Of a stretch of DNA of 64,000 nt, positions 23,981 to 33,892 are shown piece after piece. The position numbers were made by a program, and so were the translations under genes. The notes below the pieces were generated by a model. The model ran no database searches. It was given only the letters and a program-made list of their open reading frames with translations, and was not told the DNA's origin. Source of the stretch: Comamonadaceae bacterium (GTDB lineage Bacteria > Pseudomonadota > Gammaproteobacteria > Burkholderiales > Burkholderiaceae_C); assembly GCA_947456305.1 (NCBI GenBank), contig CANGPN010000006.1, forward strand, positions 1 through 64,000. The letters are read 5' to 3'. Positions within the stretch are counted from its first letter, which is position 1. Every line of letters begins with the position of its first letter.

Positions 23981-26359
23981 ATGCATACTGGCCTGTCCCC
24001 CGATTTCTCCTCCCCTTTGTTACAAGGCCTCAACCCCGAACAACAAGCCGCGGTCACGCTGCCCGGTCAGCACGCATTGATATTGGCCGGTGCCGGTTCA
24101 GGCAAAACGCGGGTGTTGACCACGCGCATCGCCTGGTTGCTGCAAACCCGCCAGGTCGCCCCCGGCGGTTTGATGGCGGTGACCTTCACCAACAAAGCCG
24201 CGAAAGAAATGTTGACCCGACTCAGCGCCATGCTGCCGGTGAATGTGCGCGGCATGTGGATAGGCACGTTTCACGGCTTGTGCAACCGTTTTTTGCGGGC
24301 GCATTGGAAGCTGGCCAACCTGCCGCAGTCGTTCCAAATTCTGGACACGCAAGACCAGTTGTCTGCCGTCAAACGCTTGCTCAAGCAGTTCAATATCGAC
24401 GATGAGCGCTTTCCGCCCAAGCAAGTGCAATGGTTCATCTCCGGTTGCAAAGAAGAAGGTTTGCGTCCCAAAGACGTGGTGGTGCGTGACCCGGAAACCC
24501 GCCAAAAAGTCGAGCTGTACCAGTTGTATGAAGACCAGTGCCAACGCGAAGGGGTGGTGGATTTTGGCGAATTGATGTTGCGCAGTTACGAGTTGTTGCG
24601 CGATAACGAGCCTTTGCGTGAGCATTACCGCCAGCGCTTTACCCACATATTGATTGACGAGTTTCAAGACACCAACAAGCTGCAATACGCTTGGATCAAA
24701 TTACTGAGTGGTGCCAACAGCGCGGTGTTGGCCGTCGGCGACGACGACCAAAGTATTTACGCGTTTCGCGGTGCACGCGTGGGCAACATGGCTGACTTTG
24801 TGCGCGAGTTTGAGGTGCAGCACCAGATCAAGCTGGAGCAAAACTACCGCAGCCATAGCCACATTTTGGACACAGCCAACGAGCTGATCAAACACAACAA
24901 AACCCGCTTGGGCAAAAACCTGCACACCACGCAAGGCGCGGGCGAACCGGTGCGGGTGATGGAGTCGCCCGGCGATTTGGCCGAGGCAAATTGGATTGTT
25001 GAAGAGATCAAACAACTGCTGCGCGACGGGCGCGACGGCGATGGCGAAAAAGGCGCATCAGTCCGCAGCGAGATCGCCATTCTCTACCGCAGCAACGCGC
25101 AAAGCCGGGTGATTGAAACCGCCTTGTTCAACGCCGCCATGCCTTACCGTGTGTATGGCGGTTTGCGCTTTTTCGAACGCGCTGAAATCAAACATGCATT
25201 GGCCTATTTGCGTTTGCTAGAAAACCCGCGTGACGACACCAGTTTCATGCGCGTGGTCAATTTTCCGCCGCGCGGCATAGGTGCGCGCAGCATCGAGCAA
25301 TTGCAAGACGCGGCCCGCGCCAGTGGTTGTGCCTTGCATGATGCGGTGGGCAGCATCAGCGGCAAAGCCGGTGCCAACATTTCTGCGTTTGTCGCCAAGC
25401 TCGATGTGTTGCGCGAGCAAACCCAAGGTCAAACGCTGCGGCAAATCATTGAAATGGTGTTGGACCACAGCCAGTTGATTGAACATTACCAGGCCGAGCG
25501 CGAGGGTGCGGACCGGGTGGAGAACTTGCAAGAGTTGGTCAACGCCGCCGAGAGTTTTGTCACGCAAGAAGGTTTTGGCAAAGACGCTGTCGCACTGCCG
25601 GTGGATGAAGCCTTGCAAAGTCAAGCGGATTTCGCCGCAGCCCAGGCCAAAGCCAATGGCACAGACGCGCAACCGGATACAGAAACCGGCGAGACGTTGT
25701 CACCACTGGCGGCATTTCTCAGTCATGCTGCACTAGAAGCAGGTGACAACCAAGCGCTAGCAGGCCAAGACGCGGTGCAACTCATGACGGTGCATGCGGC
25801 CAAAGGTTTGGAATTCGATTGCGTGTTCATCACCGGTTTGGAAGAGGGTTTGTTCCCGCATGAAAACGCCATGAGCGATTTTGAAGGCTTGGAAGAAGAA
25901 CGCCGGTTGATGTATGTGGCCATCACACGCGCACGCAAACGTTTGTATTTGAGCCATTCACAAACCCGCATGTTGCACGGCCAAACCCGCTATAACATCA
26001 AAAGCCGTTTCTTCGATGAAATGCCTGAACACACGATGAAATGGCTGACCCCTAAAACCGGTTTGCAAGCACCTCAGATGTGGGGCAGTAGACCGTCGAA
26101 CTTCGGCAGCAGCGACGCAGGACGCGCCGGTTTTTTCACACCCACACCGCCGTCTATCCCTCAGCGTGCCAACCCGGCAACAGCCAGCGGCCCGAACGCT
26201 TGGGTGCGCAGCGGTTTACAAGTGTTTCACACCAAGTTCGGCGAAGGCACGGTGGTGTCTATGGAAGGCATAGGAGACGATGCACGGGCACAGGTGAAGT
26301 TCAACCGGCACGGCGTGAAATGGCTGGCCTTGTCGGTGGCCAAACTCACACAGGTATGA
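23981..26359 (+). CDS. uvrD: DNA helicase II (UvrD/PcrA)
   Basis: A 792-residue SF1A helicase for mismatch and excision repair. Motif I is LAGAGSGKTRVL, motif Ia TFTNKAAKEM, motif II ILIDEFQDTN, motif III AVGDDDQSIYAFRGA, motif IV ..LEQNYRSH, motif V MTVHAAKGLEFDCVF and motif VI YVAITRARKRLYL. The C-terminal tail ends in a Tudor-like segment (GLQVFHTKFGEGTVVSMEG). A ~60-residue region rich in polar residues at about 540-580 is normal for the family. Convergent with the next gene, with 4 nt between the stops. Confidence 0.95.
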   Translation: MHTGLSPDFSSPLLQGLNPEQQAAVTLPGQHALILAGAGSGKTRVLTTRIAWLLQTRQVAPGGLMAVTFTNKAAKEMLTRLSAMLPVNVRGMWIGTFHGLCNRFLRAHWKLANLPQSFQILDTQDQLSAVKRLLKQFNIDDERFPPKQVQWFISGCKEEGLRPKDVVVRDPETRQKVELYQLYEDQCQREGVVDFGELMLRSYELLRDNEPLREHYRQRFTHILIDEFQDTNKLQYAWIKLLSGANSAVLAVGDDDQSIYAFRGARVGNMADFVREFEVQHQIKLEQNYRSHSHILDTANELIKHNKTRLGKNLHTTQGAGEPVRVMESPGDLAEANWIVEEIKQLLRDGRDGDGEKGASVRSEIAILYRSNAQSRVIETALFNAAMPYRVYGGLRFFERAEIKHALAYLRLLENPRDDTSFMRVVNFPPRGIGARSIEQLQDAARASGCALHDAVGSISGKAGANISAFVAKLDVLREQTQGQTLRQIIEMVLDHSQLIEHYQAEREGADRVENLQELVNAAESFVTQEGFGKDAVALPVDEALQSQADFAAAQAKANGTDAQPDTETGETLSPLAAFLSHAALEAGDNQALAGQDAVQLMTVHAAKGLEFDCVFITGLEEGLFPHENAMSDFEGLEEERRLMYVAITRARKRLYLSHSQTRMLHGQTRYNIKSRFFDEMPEHTMKWLTPKTGLQAPQMWGSRPSNFGSSDAGRAGFFTPTPPSIPQRANPATASGPNAWVRSGLQVFHTKFGEGTVVSMEGIGDDARAQVKFNRHGVKWLALSVAKLTQV

Positions 26360-26363
26360 AACC

Positions 26364-27140
26364 TCAGGCCAGCACCGGCTCGCTGATAAAGCAGTCGCGA
26401 AAGCTGTAATAGCTGGAGGTGAAGAACATGGTGGCCAGCATCAGCATGGCTGGCAGCATCAGTGTCAACGATAACTGCCCGTCTTCAAACACCATGCTCA
26501 GCAGACTGAGTAGCACGCTGGTGGCCAGAAAAATACTCAGCCAGGTCAATCCGAAAACTGCGAATGCACGCCAGTTGGCCCAGCAAGCCATGAAACTGAA
26601 GAAGATACTTTTGGCCAAAGGCTGGGCATGCCAGTGCATCAGCGCAGGTGCATGCCAGAACAGGGAAGACAAAGGCAGGTACATCAGCAAAGCAAAAAGT
26701 GCAGCGGTTTGAAAGTGTTCGTTCAGCACATGCTCTTCGCTCAGACTCCCGCCGGCCATGTACATGCGGGCGAATTCGCCGTTGTCGAAAAAGGACGACA
26801 AGACGAGTACAAAACAAAACAGCAAGCCGTAGAGGAAACCCAGCAAAACCATTTGCTTGGTTTGAGCGGCACTTTGTTTGAAACCGATGATGAGCATGGA
26901 CGGCATGGGGAAGCGGCCCAGATCAGCTTCGCGTGCCGCCGCCATCAAACCCAGGGATGCCGCCGGAACAAACATCAAACCCAGGAAAGTGCCGCCGTAA
27001 GACAGCATGGAAGACAAAGAGGCCAATGCCATGAAAAGCAAAAACAATCCGCTGAGGGCCAGCGGTTGACGCCAGAAGGTGCGAATGCCCTGGCGAACCC
27101 AGGCGGATCCGGTGCGGGCAGGAACGACGTTGAGTTTCAT
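26364..27140 (-). CDS. BPSS1780-type integral membrane protein
   Basis: A 258-residue membrane protein with about six helices. The start MKLNVVPARTGSAWVRQGIRTF is that of the BPSS1780 family of Burkholderiales, whose function is not known. It lies 3 nt after thrB on the same strand, as in many related genomes, so the two are probably co-transcribed. Confidence 0.8.
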   Translation of the reverse strand: MKLNVVPARTGSAWVRQGIRTFWRQPLALSGLFLLFMALASLSSMLSYGGTFLGLMFVPAASLGLMAAAREADLGRFPMPSMLIIGFKQSAAQTKQMVLLGFLYGLLFCFVLVLSSFFDNGEFARMYMAGGSLSEEHVLNEHFQTAALFALLMYLPLSSLFWHAPALMHWHAQPLAKSIFFSFMACWANWRAFAVFGLTWLSIFLATSVLLSLLSMVFEDGQLSLTLMLPAMLMLATMFFTSSYYSFRDCFISEPVLA

Positions 27141-27143
27141 GGC

Positions 27144-28094
27144 TTAGAGTGTGACAGGGTCATACAACCTTTGCGTCAGTACACGTTCAAAATGCGCCGG
27201 GTCGTGGGGTTGCAACAAACTGGCTTCGCGAGGCAAATGGAAATCCCACAAGCGGGACACCCAAAACCGCAGCGCAGCGGCCCGCAACATGGGGTTGAAC
27301 ATGGCGCGTTCGGCTGCGCTCAGTTCGCGCACCTGCTGGTAGGCGTTGAGCATGGCCTGCAGTCGCGCGTGATCCATTACTCCGGTGTTGAGATCGACAC
27401 ACCAGTCATTGATGCACACACCTAAGTCAAACAGCCAGCGGTCGACACCGGCAAAGTAAAAATCGAAAACACCGCTGAGTGTGTCGCCGTCGAACAACAC
27501 GTTGTTGCGGAAAGCGTCGGCGTGCACAGGTCCGCCAGGCATGGCCTCGTAAGCAGATGAAGTGCTGATATGGTTTTGATACGCCAGCTCGTGCGTTAAC
27601 AACCCGGCTTGCTCAGGGGACAAAAACGCCAGGATTTGCGGCACGGTATCGTTCCACCAATCCAGGCCGCGCAAATTGATTTGCTGGCGGTCGTAGTCTT
27701 TGGCCGCCAAATGCATGTGCGCCAATGTCTGACCCATGGCTGCGCAGTGAACAGTGGCCGGTTCCACCAGACAGGCGCCGGGCAGCCGGTTGACCACCGC
27801 CGCCGGTTTGTCCAGCAATGTCAACAAAATATCGCCGTGTTTGTTGGACTGAGGGTCCGGCACCGCCACACCGCGCGTGGCCAAGTGTTTCATCAGGTAA
27901 AGGTAAAACGGCAGTTGCTCGTGAGTCAACCGTTCGAACACTGTCAGCACGTACTCGCCTTGGTCGGTGGTCAGAAAATAGTTGGTGTTTTCTATGCCGC
28001 TGTTGATGCCTTGCAGACTGACCAGTTCCCCTACGGACAACTGTGTCAACAATGTGGTGGCTTGCTGCTCGGAAACTTCGGTGAAAACGGCCAT
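27144..28094 (-). CDS. thrB: Homoserine kinase, APH-fold type
   Basis: A 316-residue kinase of the aminoglycoside phosphotransferase fold, phosphorylating homoserine in threonine synthesis. It shows INSGIENTNYFL near the start, the catalytic loop GGPVHADAFRNNVLF and the metal aspartate in GVFDFYFAGVDRW. This is the proteobacterial ThrB form (TIGR00938), distinct from the GHMP kinase type. Divergent from polA by 60 bp, with BPSS1780-type gene downstream. Confidence 0.92.
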   Translation of the reverse strand: MAVFTEVSEQQATTLLTQLSVGELVSLQGINSGIENTNYFLTTDQGEYVLTVFERLTHEQLPFYLYLMKHLATRGVAVPDPQSNKHGDILLTLLDKPAAVVNRLPGACLVEPATVHCAAMGQTLAHMHLAAKDYDRQQINLRGLDWWNDTVPQILAFLSPEQAGLLTHELAYQNHISTSSAYEAMPGGPVHADAFRNNVLFDGDTLSGVFDFYFAGVDRWLFDLGVCINDWCVDLNTGVMDHARLQAMLNAYQQVRELSAAERAMFNPMLRAAALRFWVSRLWDFHLPREASLLQPHDPAHFERVLTQRLYDPVTL

Positions 28095-28154
28095 GGACGG
28101 GATGCGAACAGCTAGGGACTAAAGGATGCCGTGATTGTAGGCACAATCCCTTGT

Positions 28155-30932
28155 ATGCAAGACACACCCACTTTACTGCTGGTCGACGGCTCCAGCTACC
28201 TGTACCGCGCGTTCCACGCCATGCCTGATTTGCGCGCCGACCGCAACGACCCGAACAGCCAAGCCACCGGCGCCATACGCGGCATGGTCAATATGTTGCA
28301 GAGTTTGCGCAAAGACTGGCCGACCGCGCACGCGGTCTGCGTGTTTGATGCCAAAGGGCCAACATTTCGCGACGAGATTTACCCGGACTACAAGGCCACG
28401 CGTTCACCCATGCCTGACGATTTGCGCAGCCAAATCGAGCCGATTCACCGCTTGGTGCGACTCATGGGTTGGCCGTTGCTGGATGTGCCCGGTGTGGAAG
28501 CCGATGACGTGATTGCCACGCTGGCACAAGTGGCGGCTACCCAAGGTTTGAATGTCATTGTCTCCAGCGGCGACAAAGACCTGAGCCAGTTGGTGAATGA
28601 GCGCATCACCATCATCGACACCATGAACGGCAAAAAACGCGATGTGGCCGGTGTCACCGAAGAATTCGGCGTGCCGCCTTCGTTGATGATCGATTTCCAA
28701 ACACTTGTCGGCGACACGGTGGACAACGTGCCCGGCGTGCCCAAAGTCGGTCCTAAAACCGCTGCCAAGTGGTTGGCCGAATACGGCTCTTTGGATGCAT
28801 TGATGGCGCGGGCCGACGAGATCAAAGGCGTGGCCGGCGAAAACCTGCGACAAGCCAAAGACTGGCTTGCCACCGGGCGGCAATTGGTGACCATGAAAAC
28901 CGATTGCGACTTGAGCGCGTATGTGAACGGCTGGCCTTCGCTGGACGGCGTGCTGGTGCAAGCCGCAGACGAAGCGGGGCTGCTGGACTTTTACAAGCAA
29001 TATGGTTTCAAGGGCTTGGTCGGTGCCATGTCGTCTGATGCTTCAACGCCAAAGACAAATGCACACCAAGGCGGCGGGGTCGGTGAAGTCGGTGTGTTGT
29101 TTGATTCGCCTGCACCTGAAGTGTCTGCTGAAGTGACTTACGACACCGTGTTGGACTGGGACAGCTTTGATGCTTGGTTGAAAAAAATAGAGCAAGCCGA
29201 TCTGGTGGCGCTGGACACCGAAACCACGTCGCTGGTGGAAATGCAAGCGCAACTGGTGGGCATCAGTCTGTGCATGACTGCGGGTGAGGCGGCATACATA
29301 CCGTTGGCGCACAACGCCGCTGATGCGCCTGCGCAATTGCCTTTGCAAGAGGTGTTGAACAAACTCAAACCTTGGTTGCAAGACGGCAGCAAACACAAAC
29401 TCGGTCAACATGTGAAATACGACAGGCATGTGTTCGCCAACCACGGCATCGAAGTGCAAGGCTATGTGCACGACACCATGTTGCAAAGCTATGTGTTGGA
29501 AGTGCACAAGCCGCATGGTTTAGAGAGTTTGGCAGACAGGCACTTAGGCCGCAAAGGTTTGTCCTATGAAGACATGTGCGGCAAGGGCGCTCACCAGATT
29601 TCATTTGCGCAAGTGGATGTGGCGCGTGCTTCTCACTACGCTTGTGAGGACGCGGATTTCACACTGGCTGTGCATCAGCGTCTGTGGCCGTTGTTGCAAG
29701 CCGATGAGAAACTGAATTTTGTCTACCAACTCGAAATACAAAGCAGCGAAGCGCTGTATCGGATTGAACGCAACGGCGTGTTGATTGATGCCCCCACGCT
29801 GGCTGCGCAAAGCCATGCATTGGGCATGCGCATCATGCAGTTGGAACAAGAGGCATATGAGATTGCCGGGCAGCCGTTCAATCTGGCCAGCCCTAAGCAA
29901 CTGGGCGAAATATTTTTCGACAAACTCGGGTTGCCGGTGGTGAAAAAAACCGCCACGGGTGCGCGCAGCACCGACGAAGAAGTGTTGGAGAAATTGGCCG
30001 AAGACTACCCGCTGCCAAAGAAAATTTTGGAACACCGGTCGCTCGCCAAACTCAAAGGCACGTACACCGACAAGCTGGCGCAACTCGCGCAACCGCTGAC
30101 CGGAAGGGTGCATACGCATTACGCGCAAGCGGTGGCGGTGACCGGCAGGTTATCCAGCAACGACCCTAACTTGCAAAACATTCCCATACGCACACCCGAA
30201 GGACGCAAAGTGCGCGAGGCGTTTGTAGCGCTTCCCGGTCATGTGATTGCCAGTGCCGATTACTCCCAAATCGAGTTGCGCATCATGGCGCACTTGAGCG
30301 ATGACCCGGCTTTGTTGAAAGCGTTTCACGATGGCTTGGATGTGCACAAAGCCACCGCAGCCGAGGTGTTTGGTTTGACACCTGACACGGTCAGCAGCGA
30401 ACAGCGCCGCTACGCCAAGGTGATCAACTTCGGTTTGATTTACGGCATGAGTGCATTTGGATTGGCCAAAGCCTTAGGTATAGACAACACAGCGGCGAAA
30501 AATTACATAGAGCGTTACTTTCAACGTTTTGCCGGTGTGAAACGCTACATGGACGACACGCGCGCACAAGCCAAAGCCCAAGGCTATGTGGAAACTGTGT
30601 TCGGGCGGCGCTTGTATTTGCCCGAGATCAATTCACCCAACGGCCCCAGACGCGCCGGTGCAGAACGCGCCGCCATCAACGCACCCATGCAAGGGACGGC
30701 GGCAGACCTCATCAAGCTCAGCATGGTCAAGGTGCAACAGGTGCTGGATGCTGAGCACAAAGGCACACGCATGATCATGCAAGTGCATGATGAACTGGTG
30801 TTTGAAGTGCCGGATGCAGAAGTGGATTGGGTGAGAACAGAGATTCCCCGCTTGATGGCAGAAGTGGCTGCACTCAAAGTGCCTTTGCTGGCCGAGGTTG
30901 GTGTCGGCAAGAACTGGGACGAGGCGCATTGA
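28155..30932 (+). CDS. polA: DNA polymerase I
   Basis: A 925-residue polymerase with all three activities. Residues 1-290 are the 5'-3' nuclease (LLVDGSSYLYRAFHA, GVEADDVIATLA, SGDKDLSQLV). The 3'-5' exonuclease begins near 340 and keeps its acidic residues (VALDTETTSL, HNAAD, HYACEDADFTL). The polymerase domain has motif A SADYSQIELRIMAHLS, motif B RRYAKVINFGLIYGMS and motif C QVHDELVFEV. ATG at 28155 was chosen because homologues start close to LLLVDGSSY; a frame-matched start at 28131 is weaker. Confidence 0.96.
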   Translation: MQDTPTLLLVDGSSYLYRAFHAMPDLRADRNDPNSQATGAIRGMVNMLQSLRKDWPTAHAVCVFDAKGPTFRDEIYPDYKATRSPMPDDLRSQIEPIHRLVRLMGWPLLDVPGVEADDVIATLAQVAATQGLNVIVSSGDKDLSQLVNERITIIDTMNGKKRDVAGVTEEFGVPPSLMIDFQTLVGDTVDNVPGVPKVGPKTAAKWLAEYGSLDALMARADEIKGVAGENLRQAKDWLATGRQLVTMKTDCDLSAYVNGWPSLDGVLVQAADEAGLLDFYKQYGFKGLVGAMSSDASTPKTNAHQGGGVGEVGVLFDSPAPEVSAEVTYDTVLDWDSFDAWLKKIEQADLVALDTETTSLVEMQAQLVGISLCMTAGEAAYIPLAHNAADAPAQLPLQEVLNKLKPWLQDGSKHKLGQHVKYDRHVFANHGIEVQGYVHDTMLQSYVLEVHKPHGLESLADRHLGRKGLSYEDMCGKGAHQISFAQVDVARASHYACEDADFTLAVHQRLWPLLQADEKLNFVYQLEIQSSEALYRIERNGVLIDAPTLAAQSHALGMRIMQLEQEAYEIAGQPFNLASPKQLGEIFFDKLGLPVVKKTATGARSTDEEVLEKLAEDYPLPKKILEHRSLAKLKGTYTDKLAQLAQPLTGRVHTHYAQAVAVTGRLSSNDPNLQNIPIRTPEGRKVREAFVALPGHVIASADYSQIELRIMAHLSDDPALLKAFHDGLDVHKATAAEVFGLTPDTVSSEQRRYAKVINFGLIYGMSAFGLAKALGIDNTAAKNYIERYFQRFAGVKRYMDDTRAQAKAQGYVETVFGRRLYLPEINSPNGPRRAGAERAAINAPMQGTAADLIKLSMVKVQQVLDAEHKGTRMIMQVHDELVFEVPDAEVDWVRTEIPRLMAEVAALKVPLLAEVGVGKNWDEAH

Positions 30933-30996
30933 GTCAGATAACAGCGGCGCATAATTCAAGGCGGTGTCGGTGTTTATCAACAAAAATTCACTCTTT

Positions 30997-31893
30997 ATGA
31001 ACCACGAACTGATACAAGATGCGGGCGCATTGTTGTCGCCTTCTCAAGATTTTTCACAAAGCAACAGACGCAGCTGGCTCAAAGCTGCGCTCGGTGTCGG
31101 CTATGCAGCTGCTTGTTTGCCAGTGTCTGCACAAACCGCCATTCGCTCCAGCGCAGAAGGATTGTTGTGCGGCGAAGTGATGATTGATGTGAACGGTTTT
31201 CAGCTACCGGCCTACCGCAGCATGCCTGCGGTCAAAACACACTGTCCCGTGGTGTTGGTGGTGTCTGAAATTTTCGGTGTGCACGAATACATTGCTGACA
31301 TCACCAGGCGATTGGCGCAGCAAGGCTATATGGCGATTGCCCCTGAGTTAATGGTCCGTCAAGGCGACCCCGGCAGTTACGCCGACATGGGCAAGCTGAT
31401 TGCCGAGGTGGTGTCTAAAGTGCCGGATGCCCAAGTCATGGCCGATTTGGATGCCTGTGTGAACTGGGCAGCGAACAACGGCGGCGACACCGCCAAGCTG
31501 GCCATCACCGGTTTTTGCTGGGGCGGACGCATCACTTGGTTGTATGCCGCGCACAACCCGGCGCTCAAAGCAGGTGTTGCCTGGTACGGCAAGTTGACCG
31601 GGCAAAACACAGCGCTGACCCCCAAGTACCCGCTGGAGCTGGCAAACAATTTGAAAGCCCCTGTGCTGGGTTTGTATGGTTCCGCAGACACAGGTATTTC
31701 CATGGAAGGCGTGCAAAAAATGCAGGCCGCTTTAGCAACCGGCAACCCCGCCTCTCAAAAGAGCAACATACATGTTTATCCAGACATGCCGCATGGCTTT
31801 CATGCCGATTACCGGCCCAGTTACCGCGAGGCTGCGGCCAAAGACGGCTGGCAGCGCTTGTTGCATTGGTTGGCTCAGCAAGGCGTGGTTTGA
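30997..31893 (+). CDS. Exported dienelactone hydrolase-family protein
   Basis: A 298-residue alpha/beta hydrolase. A twin-arginine signal lies unusually far in (NRRSWLKAALGVGYAAACLP, residues 24-43 from this start). The catalytic triad is visible: Cys in GFCWGGR, Asp in YGSADTGIS and His in MPHGFHADY. Dienelactone hydrolases open lactone rings in chloroaromatic breakdown, but many family members have unknown substrates. The start at 30997 is favoured over 30964, which lacks a ribosome site. Followed by the ZIP gene after 19 nt. Confidence 0.8.
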   Translation: MNHELIQDAGALLSPSQDFSQSNRRSWLKAALGVGYAAACLPVSAQTAIRSSAEGLLCGEVMIDVNGFQLPAYRSMPAVKTHCPVVLVVSEIFGVHEYIADITRRLAQQGYMAIAPELMVRQGDPGSYADMGKLIAEVVSKVPDAQVMADLDACVNWAANNGGDTAKLAITGFCWGGRITWLYAAHNPALKAGVAWYGKLTGQNTALTPKYPLELANNLKAPVLGLYGSADTGISMEGVQKMQAALATGNPASQKSNIHVYPDMPHGFHADYRPSYREAAAKDGWQRLLHWLAQQGVV

Positions 31894-31912
31894 CTATTGA
31901 AGCGATGAACAC

Positions 31913-32728
31913 ATGAGCATGACTTTGTTGGCGATCGTGGCAGGCACCTTGGGTGCCGGTGTGGGCAGTGTGTTGCTGGCGGCGCTGTTGGCACGCGCAT
32001 TGTTGGCGAGGTTTACCCAGCATTTGCTTAGTTTGGCAGCGGGTGCGTTGCTGGCAACTGCATTCATGCATTTGCTGCCCGAGGCGTTTGAGTCCGACAT
32101 CACGCCCCAAGTGTTGTTCATGACTTTGTTGGCAGGACTGGTGTTTTTCTTTTTGCTGGACAAAGCGGAGTTATGGCACCACGGCCACGAACATGGGGAA
32201 GAACATCACCACCACGACCATGCGCACGACCATGCACACGGACATGAGCATGGACATGCGCACGCACCCGCCGGGTTCACCGGCAGTTGGGCGGTGTTGG
32301 CCGGTGACAGCGTGCATGCATTTGGCGACGGCATTCTGGTGGCGGCTGCATTCATGACCAACATCAGTTTGGGTGCGGCGGCATCAGTCGCCGTGCTGGC
32401 GCATGAAATCCCGCATCACATGGGAGACCTGGCGGTGTTGCAACGCGGTTTTGGTCAGGGGCGTGCGGCTTTGCTCAAACTCTGTCTGGCTGGTGGAGTG
32501 ACGGTGATCGGTGGATTGCTCGGCTTTGTGTTGATTGACGGCCACGAGGCTTGGTTGCCGTTCATGCTGGTGATTGCCAGCAGCAGTTATGTGTATGTGG
32601 CCTTGGCCGATTTGATCCCGCAGCTGCAAAAACGTTTATCAGCCACGCAAACCGCCATGCAAATACTGTGGCTGTTGTCCGGCATCGCCTTGGTGACCCT
32701 GGCCACGCAGTTGATGCACCTGCATTGA
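31913..32728 (+). CDS. ZIP-family divalent metal transporter
   Basis: A 271-residue transporter with about eight helices. The family motif in helices IV and V is intact (DSVHAFGDGILVAAAF and LAHEIPHHMGDLAVL). A long loop between helices III and IV (about residues 88-118) is a run of His-rich repeats (HGHEHGEEHHHH, HDHAHDHAHGHEHGHAHA), a usual metal-sensing or metal-trapping loop. Zinc is the most likely substrate; iron or manganese are possible. It overlaps nothing and abuts the convergent HupE-like gene with no gap. Confidence 0.88.
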   Translation: MSMTLLAIVAGTLGAGVGSVLLAALLARALLARFTQHLLSLAAGALLATAFMHLLPEAFESDITPQVLFMTLLAGLVFFFLLDKAELWHHGHEHGEEHHHHDHAHDHAHGHEHGHAHAPAGFTGSWAVLAGDSVHAFGDGILVAAAFMTNISLGAAASVAVLAHEIPHHMGDLAVLQRGFGQGRAALLKLCLAGGVTVIGGLLGFVLIDGHEAWLPFMLVIASSSYVYVALADLIPQLQKRLSATQTAMQILWLLSGIALVTLATQLMHLH

Positions 32729-33892
32729 TCAAGCCGTTAAGCGTTGAACCAGCCACACCACAGAAGTCAGCAATACGCCGATAGACCCATATTTCAATAC
32801 CCGCTGCTTGGCCTCAGCTTGACGAACCAGCAGCAACACAGGCACAGCGACCAACAGCACAGCTGACAGTTGGCCAAGCTCTACGCCTAGGTTGAACGCG
32901 AACAGGGTTTCCAAAAAATAGCTGGAAGACAGACCGAGTTCTTTCAAGCCGTTGGCGAAACCCATGCCGTGAACCAGTCCGAATAAAAAAGCCAGCTTCC
33001 AGTGACTGATATGAAAACGTTGTTGCAAATTGATCAGCGCCGTGACCATGATGGACAAAGCGATCAAGGACTCAATCAATTTGTCCGGCAGGCTGACCCA
33101 GCCGAACACGGAAAAAGCCAGCGTGATGGAATGCGCCAGCGTGAAAGCGGTGACGACTTTGAGCGCAAATTTTTCTGCCGCACGGTTGGTGGGCGGCAAT
33201 TGGCCTGAAGCATCAGTCTGGCGAATCGTCAGCATCAAACCGGGCAGCAGCAGGGTCAACAAAAACAGCAGATGGTCGACACCTTCCCAAATGTGTTTGG
33301 CACCTTCTTGGGTGAATAAACCAATGGTCGACCAGCGTTTGTTCTCGCCCAAAGCAAAACGTTGAATGGCATTGGTCTGGTCAAACACCGAAGACAACTC
33401 ATCCTGACGCATCACCAGTTTGAAAAAAGCGCGTCCCAGCTTGTCGTTTTGCGTAAAGAATTCGTAACGCACCACAATGAATTTGGCATCAACTGGTAGT
33501 GTGCTGCCACTGAAACGTTGGCGCACATACAAACCGTCGTTATGCAGCACCACTGATTGCGACACAAACTCCAATGGCACAGGCACTTCATCCACGGCGA
33601 TAGACAGCGATTTTTGAATGGCCGTGGTGATAGGGGCTTGCAAGGACAGCAATTTGTCCGGCGCGGGCGGCGCTTCGTTGGGTTGGCCGGGGGTTTGCAA
33701 CAGGTTGCCCAAGTCGCGCACGATGAAATCGATTTCAAGCTGCAAGCGCCCGTCAGCTTCGCTGACGGTCAGGTAACTGTTGCCGGTCTGGTGCGCCAGA
33801 GCCTGACCACCGCAGAGGCTTAAAAAAACCAGGCTCGTCAGCAGTAACAGCCTGAGTTTGAAAAAAAACTGTTGCACCGATGAAACTGTCAT
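32729..33892 (-). CDS. HupE/UreJ-family membrane protein
   Basis: A 387-residue protein of the HupE/UreJ_2 group. A signal peptide (to about residue 33, ..GGQALA-HQTG) precedes a periplasmic domain of about 160 residues, then six or seven helices with the family motifs IWEGVDHLLFLLTLLLPG, AFTLAHSITLAFS and LVHGMGFANGL. Related short proteins act in nickel uptake, but this long form has no fixed function. It ends a three-gene run in which each start overlaps the previous stop by 4 nt. Confidence 0.82.
   Translation of the reverse strand: MTVSSVQQFFFKLRLLLLTSLVFLSLCGGQALAHQTGNSYLTVSEADGRLQLEIDFIVRDLGNLLQTPGQPNEAPPAPDKLLSLQAPITTAIQKSLSIAVDEVPVPLEFVSQSVVLHNDGLYVRQRFSGSTLPVDAKFIVVRYEFFTQNDKLGRAFFKLVMRQDELSSVFDQTNAIQRFALGENKRWSTIGLFTQEGAKHIWEGVDHLLFLLTLLLPGLMLTIRQTDASGQLPPTNRAAEKFALKVVTAFTLAHSITLAFSVFGWVSLPDKLIESLIALSIMVTALINLQQRFHISHWKLAFLFGLVHGMGFANGLKELGLSSSYFLETLFAFNLGVELGQLSAVLLVAVPVLLLVRQAEAKQRVLKYGSIGVLLTSVVWLVQRLTA

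Noticed and set aside
32170-32265. Tandem DNA repeat
   Set aside because: The repeats are His codons (CAT/CAC) of the ZIP transporter's metal loop and not a separate element.
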